64,000 nucleotides of DNA from Deltaproteobacteria bacterium (lineage in GTDB: Bacteria > Desulfobacterota > Desulfuromonadia > Desulfuromonadales > BM103): NCBI GenBank assembly GCA_024279915.1, contig JAJRRB010000019.1, forward strand, positions 1 to 64,000, in the 5' to 3' direction. The position numbers and the translations under genes are program-made. Each line of letters opens with the position of its first letter. Position 1 is the stretch's first letter. A model generated the notes under the pieces. The model did no database searches. It was not told where the DNA came from and saw only the letters and a list, made by a program, of their open reading frames with translations. Below are positions 35,698-44,632 of this stretch, in pieces.

Positions 35698-37119
35698 ATG
35701 CGACTCGCTTTAAAACACCAGATAATAATGGCACCTGCTGCAGTGCTTTGCCTGATGACCCTGCTGCTTTGCTTCCTGCAGTTCACCTATTGGGACATGT
35801 CAGTCAAACGTCAGCAGGCCAAGAATCTCAAAACGGCTTTTATTGCCCTGGCAGAAGCCGACATGGCGGCGCAACGCATGCAAGGCGTTGTTGGTTTCCT
35901 GGCCAAGGCAACAGAACCTGACCCCCGGGCTCTGGAACAGATGGCAAATCTGCATCGTCATCTTGAGGTCGCGGTTGATCGCTTACGGGAGTCTGGCCTG
36001 CTGGGTGTGTCACCCATGAGCCTGTTACAGCAAAGCGTTACCGATCTGAATCCTGAGCTGGGCCTTCAATTGGAACGCTTTGACGTAACGCTGAATCTGT
36101 TGCAACCCCACATTAAGAAACAGCTTGGCGAATTGAACCAACGCCGCGATAATTTGAGTAATGTGCACCGCGAAGATATCGACGCCCTGGTTGCCCAGAC
36201 GACCTTTGTGACGATTATTGTCCTTGGCGTCGCCATTTTGGTAGGGATTCTCCTTTCTCTTGCCTTTGCCCGACATATCCTGCGCCGTATCAAAGTGCTC
36301 TCTGACGGTGCCGCTCGCATTACAGCGGGTGATTTTACTCCCCCCCCGGCTCCAGAAAAGGTTCGTGACGAACTCGATGGTTTAGCTGTTTCCATCAACC
36401 GCATGACCGAGCAGTTGATTCGGGTGGTGGCTGCCGAGAAACTCCTCGAAGGTGCTGAGGAGGAGCGTCGACGTATCGCTATGGACATCCATGACCAGAC
36501 CCTGGCCGATTTGTCAGCTGTTCGCAGGGGGCTGGAAAAGTTACAAGTGGATGCTCCCTGTGGTGAAGCGGCTGCGGCAATTGAGGCTGACCTCCAGCGC
36601 GCAATGACCAATCTGCGGGTGGTGATGGATAACCTTCATCCGCAGACACTCGATATCCTTGGCCTGTCTGCAGCCATCGAGTCCTTTCTGGAAAAGGGTT
36701 GTGAATCGCCAGGCTCTCCCGCATTTCATTTCCTGGCTAATGACGATGCTGCCGAGCTCAAATTGCCACGTTTGACTGAAGTGACCGTCTATCGGATTGT
36801 AGTGGAAGCCATCAATAATGTGTTACAGCACGCCCATGCCAGCCAATTGGAAGTTGGTTCGGCGTTGCGTGGCGAGGCTCTGGTGGTTGCCGTTGAAGAT
36901 AATGGGCGAGGTTTCGACCATGCCCCGCAACTGCCAACAACATCGGGCGGCAGAGGTTTACACAATATACAAGAGCGGGCCCGGGCGATTGGAGCTCAGG
37001 CCCGTTGGCGTCATTCGCGTTTTTCTTCGGGAACACGTTTCGAACTGGTGTTGCCACTTGGCAGCTTGTCGGACATCAATGAGTTGGCTGCAAACCCCGA
37101 CAATCAGACAAGCGACTAA
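35698..37119 (+). CDS. NarX-type sensor histidine kinase
   Basis: A 473-residue kinase with TM1 (APAAVLCLMTLLLCFLQFTY), a ~140-residue sensor, TM2 (TFVTIIVLGVAILVGILLSL), HAMP, a HisKA_3 box EERRRIAMDIHDQTLADLS and an HATPase domain with VEDNGRGFDHAPQ and GGRGLHNIQERARAIG. The partner is the LuxR-type regulator that begins 22 bases later. Confidence 0.92.
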   Translation: MRLALKHQIIMAPAAVLCLMTLLLCFLQFTYWDMSVKRQQAKNLKTAFIALAEADMAAQRMQGVVGFLAKATEPDPRALEQMANLHRHLEVAVDRLRESGLLGVSPMSLLQQSVTDLNPELGLQLERFDVTLNLLQPHIKKQLGELNQRRDNLSNVHREDIDALVAQTTFVTIIVLGVAILVGILLSLAFARHILRRIKVLSDGAARITAGDFTPPPAPEKVRDELDGLAVSINRMTEQLIRVVAAEKLLEGAEEERRRIAMDIHDQTLADLSAVRRGLEKLQVDAPCGEAAAAIEADLQRAMTNLRVVMDNLHPQTLDILGLSAAIESFLEKGCESPGSPAFHFLANDDAAELKLPRLTEVTVYRIVVEAINNVLQHAHASQLEVGSALRGEALVVAVEDNGRGFDHAPQLPTTSGGRGLHNIQERARAIGAQARWRHSRFSSGTRFELVLPLGSLSDINELAANPDNQTSD

Positions 37120-37141
37120 AGTAAAATAAGGAGAGAGCTTC

Positions 37142-37888
37142 ATGGCAAAGTATGCCCTGGTTATAGCCGAAGATAATCCCAAAGATTTCGAATTTCTCAA
37201 GCAGATGGTCGACGACTGGGAGCATGATTGTGTGGTTGAGCATGCACCGAATGGTCTGGTGGCATTTGAGCTGGCGCAGGATTATGATGAGCCTCTGATT
37301 ATCAGTGATATTCAGATGCCGCAGATGAATGGTGTCGAGTTTGCCAAAGCACTTTGGGAGCGCAAACCTAAAGCGCGGATCGTCTTCTGGAGCCAGTTCA
37401 AGGATGAGATGTATGTGCGCACCCTGGCCAAGATCGTCCCGCCTGAAACGGTCTATGGTTATGTCCTTAAATCGAGTCCGCGAGAGAAAATCTCGGCGGC
37501 CATGGCCACGGTTCTTTTTGATGACCAGTGCTGGATCGATCCAGAAGTTCGCAAAGTGCAGGGACGTACCGGCCACAGTCAGACGGCTCTCTCCGATATC
37601 GAGTACGAGGCCCTGATTGATATATCTCTCGGTTTGACTGACAATCTTATCGCCCAACGCCGCTATCTTTCCCGGCGCGGTGTGCAAAGCCGGCTCAACT
37701 CCCTCTATGGCAAGCTGAGTCTCGACCAGGAGCAGTTTCAGAGCGACAAGGTTGGCGATGCCTTTAACCTGCGCAACCGTGCCATCTCTGTCGCTCTGCG
37801 CCGTGGCCTGATCAATGCCTTCGAACTTGAACACGAAGAAGAGTATCTGCAGGGTTGGTTGAAGCGTTACAAGCAGGGGATGGGATAG
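37142..37888 (+). CDS. NarL/LuxR-type response regulator
   Basis: A 248-residue regulator. The receiver has Glu-Asp (IAEDNPKD), phosphoacceptor Asp in LIISDIQMPQMNG and Lys in YVLKSSP. The C-terminal region LSDIEYEALIDISLGLTDNL followed by a VQSRLNSLYGKL-type recognition helix is a divergent LuxR helix-turn-helix. AAGGAGAGAG precedes the ATG. It is paired with the preceding kinase; the signal is unknown. Confidence 0.9.
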   Translation: MAKYALVIAEDNPKDFEFLKQMVDDWEHDCVVEHAPNGLVAFELAQDYDEPLIISDIQMPQMNGVEFAKALWERKPKARIVFWSQFKDEMYVRTLAKIVPPETVYGYVLKSSPREKISAAMATVLFDDQCWIDPEVRKVQGRTGHSQTALSDIEYEALIDISLGLTDNLIAQRRYLSRRGVQSRLNSLYGKLSLDQEQFQSDKVGDAFNLRNRAISVALRRGLINAFELEHEEEYLQGWLKRYKQGMG

Positions 37889-37918
37889 CTGTAGGGCTAT
37901 GGGCTGCAAGGACAGTAC

Positions 37919-37950
37919 AGGGACTGTCCTCGAACGGGGGCTGTCCCTCT
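37919..37950 (+). terminator. GGGACTG palindrome with T-run
   Basis: AGGGACTGTCC (from 37919) pairs with GGGGCTGTCCCT (ending 37948) and CTTTT follows, so it may terminate the two-component operon. It belongs with the GGGACTG palindromes at 21422 and 42372. Confidence 0.5.
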
Positions 37951-37962
37951 TTTGTTGTGGCT

Positions 37963-38010
37963 TTGCCGTTGTATTAGCCCTGTTGTTATGTTAAAAAATT
38001 GGTCATACCA
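37963..38010 (+). promoter_or_regulatory. lldR promoter with TGGT-CAT-ACCA operator
   Basis: TTGCCG (37963-37968), a 17-base spacer and TTATGT (37986-37991) are followed by a perfect TGGTCATACCA (38000-38010), the TGGT-N3-ACCA site of FadR-subfamily GntR repressors. The site is between the start point and the ATG at 38032, so the gene is probably autorepressed. Confidence 0.75.
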
Positions 38011-38031
38011 TATAGCGAGTGGAGAAAAGGC

Positions 38032-38760
38032 ATGACCATTGTTCTTAAGCCGATCCGGCCGAAAAAAATATCTGAAGAGATTGTCGATCAAATCAAGCAA
38101 CTGATTTCCAAAGGGGAGCTCAAACCGGGTGATCGTATCCCCTCGGAGCGAGATTTGGCGACCATGCTGGGAGTCAGCCGACCTTCTGTCCGTGAAGCCA
38201 TCATGGTGCTTGAAGCGATGGGTTTTCTTGATTCACGACAGGGGGGAGGCACTTTTGTCAGGGCTCTGACAGAAGGCAGCATCATGGATCCTCTTGCCAA
38301 GTTGGTGGAGAAAAAGGATCCAGAACTGTTGCGGGCTTTGGCTGAAGTGCGTATGGGGCTGGAAAGCTGGTCTGCGTATCTTGCTGCACAGCGGGCTAAT
38401 GCAGAGGACCTGGCGAATTTGCGGCGACTTTATGCCATTATGGAAAAGCAGGCTGCCAAGGGGGGGTGGAAACCGGAGGTTGATACGGAATTTCACTACG
38501 CGATCACCGCGGCAAGTCACAATAGCCTGCAGATGCATGTGCTCGACTCCATCCACTCTTTGTTTAATGCCACCATCCAGGTTGCCTTGATGGAGTTCTA
38601 TCAACAGCAGGGCCATATCCAGCGGCTGCTGACCCATCATCGTGAGATTATGGAAGCTATTGCTGACCGACAGCCGGAACTGGCCCGACAAAAGATGATG
38701 GAACATCTATCCATGGTTGAGGAGAAGATGGCACAGCTTCTTAGTGAGAATAGTGAGTAG
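38032..38760 (+). CDS. lldR: LldR-like GntR-family regulator (FadR subgroup)
   Basis: A 242-residue regulator. The winged helix is at residues ~15-75 (DRIPSERDLATMLGVSRPSV) and an FCD ligand domain follows, with metal-site residues in EVDTEFHYAITAASHN and LLTHHREIMEAI. GGAGAAAAGG precedes ATG 38032; an upstream in-frame start at 37999 would begin before the operator and is rejected. It lies beside two lactate-oxidation operons that carry the same operator, so lactate is the likely effector. Confidence 0.9.
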   Translation: MTIVLKPIRPKKISEEIVDQIKQLISKGELKPGDRIPSERDLATMLGVSRPSVREAIMVLEAMGFLDSRQGGGTFVRALTEGSIMDPLAKLVEKKDPELLRALAEVRMGLESWSAYLAAQRANAEDLANLRRLYAIMEKQAAKGGWKPEVDTEFHYAITAASHNSLQMHVLDSIHSLFNATIQVALMEFYQQQGHIQRLLTHHREIMEAIADRQPELARQKMMEHLSMVEEKMAQLLSENSE

Positions 38761-38798
38761 TAAGTAGCACGGGACGAGACAACCAAAAAGATAATGAT

Positions 38799-38827
38799 AA
38801 ACGGGGTCAGAATTTCTGACCCCGTTT
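38799..38827. terminator. Bidirectional terminator, perfect 14-bp stem
   Basis: AAACGGGGTCAGAA (38799-38812) and TTCTGACCCCGTTT (38814-38827) are perfect inverted repeats around one T. It separates convergent lldR and glcF and has T-rich sequence on both sides (TTTCCTT; TTTATCATT). Confidence 0.75.
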
Positions 38828-38877
38828 CCTTATGCATGCAGATTTAAGTCTTTGCAATTCTCGCCATGCGCTGCTTT

Positions 38878-40179
38878 TCAGCCGGGCGTTGCCATTCCCA
38901 GAAGTTCCGTAATATGCACAACCTCCTGTGGTAGACCTGCCTGCTTGAGGCCCCAGGCCAGTTGCAGGTGGCAGCCCGGATTGGCTGTGACCAATAGCTC
39001 GGCACCTGTGGCCTGAACATTTTCAAGTTTGCGGTCGAGGATCTGCTGGCTCTCATCGGTGTACTTGAGGCTGAAAGTCGCGGCACTGCCGCAGCACCAG
39101 CTGGCTTCATTCAGCTCGCGGTAATCAATCCCCGGAATTGCCTTGATAAGGTCGCGTGGCTGCCTGGAAACTCCCTGGGCGTGACAGAGGTGGCACGGCT
39201 CGTGGTAGGTGACTGTTTTCTCGATCGGTTTGAGTCCCTCGGTACGTAGGCCCTGCTCAGCGAGAAACTCGCTGATATCTTTGATCTTGCTCCGGAATAT
39301 GGTCAGTCGCTCTTGGTCACCGGATTCCTCAAGCAACTCTTCGTAATCTTTGAGCGCGGCACCGCAACCGGCACAGTCAGTGACAATTGCGTTGACATCG
39401 AGGGCCATGAAGAGGTCTAGGTTGTGTTGAGCCAGGCTGCGAGTGGTGCTGCGGTCGCCTTCGTTGAGATGCGGTGCGCCACAACATTTCTGTTCTTTAG
39501 GCGTGAGCACCTCAAAACCCTGGTGAGTCAGCACCTTAACAGTCTGCCGCGAGACTTCAGGGTACATCAGGGTCATGATACAGCCGAGAAAAAAGGCCAC
39601 TCGGCCGCGCTGTTCGCCGACTGCCGGAACGACATCCGGCAACTGTGGACGAAGAGGCGGATGCAGTGCAGGGATCATTCCTTCAGCTTTATCAACCCAC
39701 TCCGGGCCCAGTTTAAGAATGTGCGAGTGGCGAACCAACCACTGGATACCGAGTTTCTGATAAAGCCTGGCCGGTAGCATCGAGGTTTCGAGCAAACCGG
39801 GTGATGGCAGCATACGTTGCAGGATGAATTCACGGAACTTACGTACTGCTCCGGTGAGAGGAAAAGCCTCATGGGCCTGATTGCGACAAGCTTCCATCAC
39901 CTGGCCGGCGTGGACACCTGAAGGGCAGGCCGTCGAGCAGGCTCGACAGTCGAGACAGAAATAGGCTTCTTCTTTCAGAGCAGCAGTGAAGTCAAGCTGT
40001 TCATCTGCAACCGCCTTGGCCAGCGCCACCCTGCCACGTGGCGAAGAGCGTTCCCTGCCGGTCAGGACGTAGGTTGGGCAAGACGGCAGGCAGAATCCAC
40101 AGCGCATGCACTGCAGCATGCCTTCGTAGTTTGGCTCGTCAGCAAGGGGGAATTTCCCGAGACACTGTTTCTCAGTCAC
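38878..40179 (-). CDS. glcF: GlcF-like iron-sulfur subunit of D-lactate/glycolate oxidase
   Basis: A 433-residue Fe-S protein. Two 4Fe-4S motifs lie near the start (QCMRCGFCLPSCPTY; FCLDCRACSTACPSGVHAG) and two CCG domains follow (QKCCGAPHLNEGD with CAGCGAAL; PCHLCHAQGVSRQPRD with SWCCGSAATFS). It passes electrons from the FAD subunit to the quinone pool or another carrier. It overlaps glcD by eight bases. D-lactate versus glycolate cannot be told from sequence; the LldR-type operator favours lactate. Confidence 0.92.
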   Translation of the reverse strand: MTEKQCLGKFPLADEPNYEGMLQCMRCGFCLPSCPTYVLTGRERSSPRGRVALAKAVADEQLDFTAALKEEAYFCLDCRACSTACPSGVHAGQVMEACRNQAHEAFPLTGAVRKFREFILQRMLPSPGLLETSMLPARLYQKLGIQWLVRHSHILKLGPEWVDKAEGMIPALHPPLRPQLPDVVPAVGEQRGRVAFFLGCIMTLMYPEVSRQTVKVLTHQGFEVLTPKEQKCCGAPHLNEGDRSTTRSLAQHNLDLFMALDVNAIVTDCAGCGAALKDYEELLEESGDQERLTIFRSKIKDISEFLAEQGLRTEGLKPIEKTVTYHEPCHLCHAQGVSRQPRDLIKAIPGIDYRELNEASWCCGSAATFSLKYTDESQQILDRKLENVQATGAELLVTANPGCHLQLAWGLKQAGLPQEVVHITELLGMATPG

Positions 40180-41572
40180 GGCTGCCCTCCGTCGCGTCGT
40201 TGAAGATCTTGCCAGGGTTAAGTAAACCTCCAGGGTCGAAACTATGCTTGATGCGGCGCATGATGTTCACACCACCGACGCCGATCTGTTTTTCCAGATA
40301 ATCCCTCTTGGCCAGGCCAATGCCATGTTCGCCAGAGACAGTGCCGCCCCAGGCCAGAACCTTTTCGTAGAGTTCATGGTAAAAGGCGTGGGCACGTTCC
40401 ATCTCGTCTCGATTGCGTTCATCACAGAGGACGGTCGGATGTAGGTTGCCGTCACCGGCATGGCCAAAGGTGCCGACCTTGAGATTGAACTTCTCGCCAA
40501 GGCGTTCAATTTCGTCGAAAGTATCAGCCAGCCGACTGCGCGGCACGGTCGCATCTTCAAGCAGGGTGGTTGGCGAAACCCGCGCCAGTGCCGAGAGGGC
40601 CGTGCGACGGGCCGCTGCCAGCTGCGCAGCGTGATCAGCGTCGGCGGCTTCATGGACCTCGGCGGCTCCTACTTTATGCAAAACAGCTTTAACGCCGTCT
40701 GCTTCTTCGGCACCAACTGCGGGATGGCCGTCCACTTCAATCAGCAAGAGGGCTGCCATCTCGCATGGCAGGCCGATATTAGCGTAATCCTCCACACATT
40801 TGATGGTTGCGTTGTCCATGATTTCCAGGGTCGAGGGAATGATCTTGGCGGCGATGATGCTGGCAACCGCTTCCCCGGCGGTACGGATGTCCTTAAAGTA
40901 AGCTAGCAGGGTGCGCTTGGCTTGCGGAGGTGGAACCAGTTTGAAGGTCGCCTCAGTGATGATGCCCAGCGTTCCCTCGCTGCCGACCAGCAGATCTTTG
41001 AGGGCGTAACCGGCCACATCCTTAACGCTTTTACCTCCGGTCGTAAACGGCATCCCATCGCCGAGTACGCCGCTAAGAGCCATGACGTAATCTCTGGTGA
41101 CACCGTACTTGAGGCCACGCAGGCCACCGGCGTCCTCGGCAATGTTGCCACCGAGAGTGGAAATCTTCTGTGAACCGGGGTCGGGTGGATAAAAGAGCCC
41201 TTTGGCCGAGGCTGCATTGAAAAAGTCCAGGGTAATTACGCCTGCCTGGACGGTGCCTGTCAGGTTTTCTTCGTCAATTTCGAGGATTTTATTGAGTCGC
41301 GTCAAACAGAGAACCATGCCGCCGTTGACGGCAATGCTACCGCCTGACAATCCCGTCCCTGAGCCGCGTGGTACAATTGGCAGGCCTTCTTCTCGAGCAA
41401 ATTTGACGAGATCAATCACTTGCTCAGAAGTTGTCGGGAAGACTACGACGTCTGGCAAATGCTGAATCTCCGGGGTTGCATCGTAGCTGAAGGTCAGCAA
41501 ATCCTCTTTTTCGTGCAGGACGTTGGTTGCCCCCAGAAGTTCCGTCAGCTTGTCTAGTGTGGCTTTTGTCAT
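40172..41572 (-). CDS. glcD: GlcD/D-lactate dehydrogenase-like FAD subunit
   Basis: A 466-residue FAD_binding_4 oxidoreductase. PRGSGTGLSGGSIAVNGG is the FAD-binding motif, STLGGNIAEDAGGLRGLKYG follows, and the C-terminal GTFGHAGDGNLHP and SGEHGIGLAKRDYL are the catalytic-side motifs. It is the first gene of the minus-strand operon and its promoter carries a TGGT-N3-ACCA operator. Confidence 0.93.
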   Translation of the reverse strand: MTKATLDKLTELLGATNVLHEKEDLLTFSYDATPEIQHLPDVVVFPTTSEQVIDLVKFAREEGLPIVPRGSGTGLSGGSIAVNGGMVLCLTRLNKILEIDEENLTGTVQAGVITLDFFNAASAKGLFYPPDPGSQKISTLGGNIAEDAGGLRGLKYGVTRDYVMALSGVLGDGMPFTTGGKSVKDVAGYALKDLLVGSEGTLGIITEATFKLVPPPQAKRTLLAYFKDIRTAGEAVASIIAAKIIPSTLEIMDNATIKCVEDYANIGLPCEMAALLLIEVDGHPAVGAEEADGVKAVLHKVGAAEVHEAADADHAAQLAAARRTALSALARVSPTTLLEDATVPRSRLADTFDEIERLGEKFNLKVGTFGHAGDGNLHPTVLCDERNRDEMERAHAFYHELYEKVLAWGGTVSGEHGIGLAKRDYLEKQIGVGGVNIMRRIKHSFDPGGLLNPGKIFNDATEGSRD

Positions 41573-41596
41573 TATCCTGTCCCTTTCTTATTGAAC

Positions 41597-41647
41597 TGGT
41601 ATGACCAATATCTTTATCAGGCTAATCAATGAGACCTGATGTGTCAA
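41597..41647 (-). promoter_or_regulatory. glcD promoter with TGGT-ATG-ACCA operator
   Basis: On the minus strand TTGACA (41642-41647) and TAGCCT (41619-41624) are separated by 17 bases. A perfect TGGT-N3-ACCA site lies at 41597-41607, about 12 bases after the -10, as at the other two promoters. The -35 is a perfect consensus. Confidence 0.75.
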
Positions 41648-41751
41648 GTCCGTAGCCTTCACTTCTTTTGGAAATTAATGGTGACTACTTAGACTATTGC
41701 TGGGTTATAAAACATTTGGAGGGTTTTGTAAAACATGGTTATAGTTTATTG

Positions 41752-41793
41752 TTGACGTTGTAATATGTCTGCGTTAGGATTGGTAAGACCAAT
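41752..41793 (+). promoter_or_regulatory. lutC promoter with TGGT-AAG-ACCA operator
   Basis: TTGACG (41752-41757), a 17-base spacer and TAGGAT (41775-41780) lead directly into TGGTAAGACCA (41781-41791), which extends to ATTGGT-AAG-ACCAAT. The operator abuts the -10, covering the start point. This is the third LldR-type site. Confidence 0.8.
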
Positions 41794-41808
41794 TACAGGA
41801 GTGGCTGG

Positions 41809-42369
41809 ATGACTAATAGATTTGTCGAACAATTCACAAAAGCAGCACAAAATGTTGGTGCAGAGGTTCATTTGCTACACGAGCAGAAGGCTCTTCTCGC
41901 TTATCTTGGTGAGCGGATCGATGGCAGTCTGTTGCTATCACCCTGTCCGAGTCTTGAACGCGCCGAGATTCCCGCAGCTCTCAAGGCTGCTGGCCTTGAT
42001 GTCATAGACAGTAACTTTCGTGAACGAGGGGCTGCTGCTGTGGCAGGACTCTCTGGTGCCAATTTTGGCATTGCTGCAACAGGTACCGTGGTTCTTGAAA
42101 GTACCGCAGAGGCTGTGCGTATAGCGACAACTTTGCCTGAGAAACATTTTGTCCTTCTTGACCCACAAAAGATTCTTGAGACCGCTGATCATGCTGTCCC
42201 TCTGCTTAATGATTTCCATCAACAGTTACCACAAGCCTACCTGGCCTATATTACCGGGCCAAGTCGTACCGCTGATATCGAACGTGTCTTGACTATCGGT
42301 GTACATGGGCCTGCCGAACTGCACATCCTTCTGCTGGAAGGCTTGTCTGATGATCTGATGGAACGATGA
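41809..42369 (+). CDS. lutC: L-lactate utilization protein LutC
   Basis: A 186-residue LUD-domain protein of LutC type, required with LutA and LutB for L-lactate oxidation. The regions GAAAVAGLSGANFGIAATGT and ITGPSRTADIERVLTIGVHG are typical. AGGAG precedes the ATG. It is the first gene of the plus-strand operon under the LldR-type operator. Confidence 0.93.
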   Translation: MTNRFVEQFTKAAQNVGAEVHLLHEQKALLAYLGERIDGSLLLSPCPSLERAEIPAALKAAGLDVIDSNFRERGAAAVAGLSGANFGIAATGTVVLESTAEAVRIATTLPEKHFVLLDPQKILETADHAVPLLNDFHQQLPQAYLAYITGPSRTADIERVLTIGVHGPAELHILLLEGLSDDLMER

Positions 42370-42371
42370 CA

Positions 42372-42400
42372 GGGGACTGGCTCCGCAGGTGCCTGTCCCC
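42372..42400. repeat. GGGGACTGGC...GCCTGTCCCC palindrome
   Basis: GGGGACTGGC (42372-42381) and GCCTGTCCCC (42391-42400) match as inverted repeats at nine of ten positions around a nine-base loop. It lies just after the lutC stop. It shares the GGGACTG core with the elements at 21422 and 37919, so it may be a copy of a dispersed palindromic repeat. Confidence 0.55.
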
Positions 42401-42448
42401 AAGCCACTTTCATTATATTCCCCCCTTTCACCCTTAACGGTTGTCACA

Positions 42449-44596
42449 ATGAATAAACAAGAACGCAGTCGTCATTATCAGGATCGGGTCCGCAAGGCGA
42501 TAGCGAAGCCCAGCCTGCAGGACACCCTGCATCGTTTTGCCGACGCATACGTCGTTGCTCGCGAGGCGGCCTTTGCCGGCCATGATTTCGAAGCTTTGCG
42601 TAGGGCTATTGGTGAGATGAAGGACCAGGTTCGGGATAATCTGTCACGCTACCAGGCAGAATTTACTGCCAATGCCGAGGCGGCGGGAGCGACGGTTTTT
42701 GTTGCTAAAGATGCTGCTGCTGCTAATGCCTATATCTGTAACCTCGCCAAAGATCGGGGTGTCAAAAAAGTCGTCAAAAGCAAGAGCATGGCGAGTGAAG
42801 AGATTCATCTGAGTCGTGCGCTGAATGAAGCGGGTGTCGAAACGCTGGAAACGGATCTGGGCGAATGGATCCTGCAGTTGTCAGGTGAAAGACCAAGCCA
42901 CATGGTGATGCCGGCGATTCACATGCTCAAGGAGGAGGTTGCCGAACTCTTCAGTGAAGTGACCGGTAAAGAGGAGCCAGCCGAGATTCCTCATCTGGTC
43001 CGTCTTGCCCGTGAACAGTTGCGTCAGGGCTACCTTGATGCCGATATGGGAATTACCGGGGCCAACGTCGCGATTGCCGAAACCGGGGGGATCGCTCTGG
43101 TTACCAACGAGGGCAACGCCCGCCTGACGACCACCCTGCCGAAAATTCATGTGGCCCTGGTTGGCCTGGAAAAGCTGGTGCCGACTATTGAGGATGCCAA
43201 TCGGGTCATCAACGTGCTGCCGAAGAATGCCACCGGTCAGCTGATCACTTCCTACATCACCTGGATTCGTGGTGCAGTCCCCTGTGCTGATGAGAGCAAG
43301 GAGTTGCACATTGTCCTGCTCGATAATGGTCGCACTGCTCTGGCAGAATCGCCACATTGTCGGGATGCTCTTCGATGCATTAAATGCGGTGCATGTGCCA
43401 ACGTCTGTCCGGTTTACCAGACGGTCGGTGGCCATGTCTTTGGTCACATCTACATCAGCGCGATCGGCGTTATTCTGACTGCCTTTTTCCACGGTCTGGA
43501 CAATGCTTCTGAACTGGTCCGTGCCTGCATCGGTTGCCGCGCCTGTGTCGCTGTTTGCCCGAGCAATATTGATCTTGAGAGTATCATCCTGCATCTGCGC
43601 GAAGTGCTCGGCGAAGAAGAAGGTGTCGGTGTCGGCAAATCTTTGGTGTTCAAGAAGGTGATGCGTAATCGCAAGCTTTTCCACGGCATGTTGCGTGCAG
43701 CCAGTCTGTTGCAGAAACCGCTCACCCGCGGCGAGCGTACGATTCGTCATCTGCCACTCTTCTTCTCCAGCCTCACTGATTGGCGAACTTTGCCGGCAAT
43801 TGCCGATAAGCCCTTGCGTGACCTGTGGAAAGGTCTCCCGCAGAAAGTTGAGAAACCACGCTATCGTGTCGCTTTTTTTGCCGGTTGCCTGAACGATTTT
43901 GTCTATCCTGAGATAGGAATCGATCTGGTCAAGGTACTGAATCACCTCGATGTGGAAGTGACTTTGCCGCTGGAGCAGAGCTGCTGTGGCGTACCGGCTC
44001 TTTATTCCGGGGACCGGGAGACTGCTGTCGCTATGGCTGAGCAGAACCTCGATGCCCTGCTGCACGATGATCCTGATTACGTCATCACCTCCTGCCCGAC
44101 CTGTACCATGTCCTTGCAACGCGACTTTGTCGATCTGCTCAAAGACAACCCGGTGTGGGCTGAGAAAGCCCAGAGGCTGGCCGAAATCACCATTGATGTC
44201 GCTTGTTTTATCGCCGACAAGCTCGACGGTGCCGCTGATCTGGTCAAGAAAGCTGGTGCGGAGAAAGTCACTTACCATGATTCCTGTCATCTGAAACGTG
44301 GAGCTGGCGTCTGGCAGCAGCCAAGACAGCTCTTGACAGCGTCAGGCAATGACTTGGTCGAAATGGCTCACAGTGACCGTTGTTGTGGCTTTGGTGGCTC
44401 CTATTCTTTTACCAGTCATCCTGATATTGCTAAACAGATTCTGGGTGACAAGGTTGAGGATATTACTGCCAGTGGGGCAAGTTGCGTTGCTATGGATTGT
44501 CCGGGATGTTTGATGCAGATCCGTGGCGGATTGGAAAAACAGGAGATTGCAGTGCGGGCCAAGCACACGATAGAACTGTTGGCGGAGAAGTTGTAG
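42449..44596 (+). CDS. LutB-LutA fusion, L-lactate dehydrogenase Fe-S subunit
   Basis: A 715-residue protein that joins LutB and LutA, which are separate in Bacillus. The N-terminal LUD domain (GVKKVVKSKSMASEEIHLSR; MGITGANVAIAETGGIALVT) is followed by two 4Fe-4S motifs (CIKCGACANVCPVY; CIGCRACVAVCPSN). The last ~250 residues are a LutA-like pair of CCG domains (QSCCGVPALYSGD; CPTCTMSLQRD; RCCGFGGSYSF; CPGCLMQIRGG). The start is ATG 42449, where the protein fits LutB. No strong ribosome site is visible, so it may depend on lutC translation. Confidence 0.9.
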   Translation: MNKQERSRHYQDRVRKAIAKPSLQDTLHRFADAYVVAREAAFAGHDFEALRRAIGEMKDQVRDNLSRYQAEFTANAEAAGATVFVAKDAAAANAYICNLAKDRGVKKVVKSKSMASEEIHLSRALNEAGVETLETDLGEWILQLSGERPSHMVMPAIHMLKEEVAELFSEVTGKEEPAEIPHLVRLAREQLRQGYLDADMGITGANVAIAETGGIALVTNEGNARLTTTLPKIHVALVGLEKLVPTIEDANRVINVLPKNATGQLITSYITWIRGAVPCADESKELHIVLLDNGRTALAESPHCRDALRCIKCGACANVCPVYQTVGGHVFGHIYISAIGVILTAFFHGLDNASELVRACIGCRACVAVCPSNIDLESIILHLREVLGEEEGVGVGKSLVFKKVMRNRKLFHGMLRAASLLQKPLTRGERTIRHLPLFFSSLTDWRTLPAIADKPLRDLWKGLPQKVEKPRYRVAFFAGCLNDFVYPEIGIDLVKVLNHLDVEVTLPLEQSCCGVPALYSGDRETAVAMAEQNLDALLHDDPDYVITSCPTCTMSLQRDFVDLLKDNPVWAEKAQRLAEITIDVACFIADKLDGAADLVKKAGAEKVTYHDSCHLKRGAGVWQQPRQLLTASGNDLVEMAHSDRCCGFGGSYSFTSHPDIAKQILGDKVEDITASGASCVAMDCPGCLMQIRGGLEKQEIAVRAKHTIELLAEKL

Positions 44597-44601
44597 CGGA
44601 G

Positions 44602-44623
44602 CCACTTCCCGAGCGGGAAGTGG
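44602..44623. terminator. Hairpin between convergent lutAB and DUF302 genes
   Basis: CCACTTCCC (44602-44610) and GGGAAGTGG (44615-44623) form a perfect nine-pair stem with GAGC loop. Neither side has a T-run, so it may be a rho-assisted stop or a transcript end stabiliser. Confidence 0.5.
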
Positions 44624-44632
44624 CCCTGGAAA

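Noticed and set aside
37076-37909. A 277-codon open frame opposite the LuxR-type regulator
   Set aside because: Shadow of the regulator gene, without a start signal or recognisable motif.
42881-44290. A 469-codon open frame on the strand opposite lutB-lutA
   Set aside because: It overlaps a well-matched gene, has no ribosome site, and the product shows no family features. It comes from the codon bias of the sense gene.
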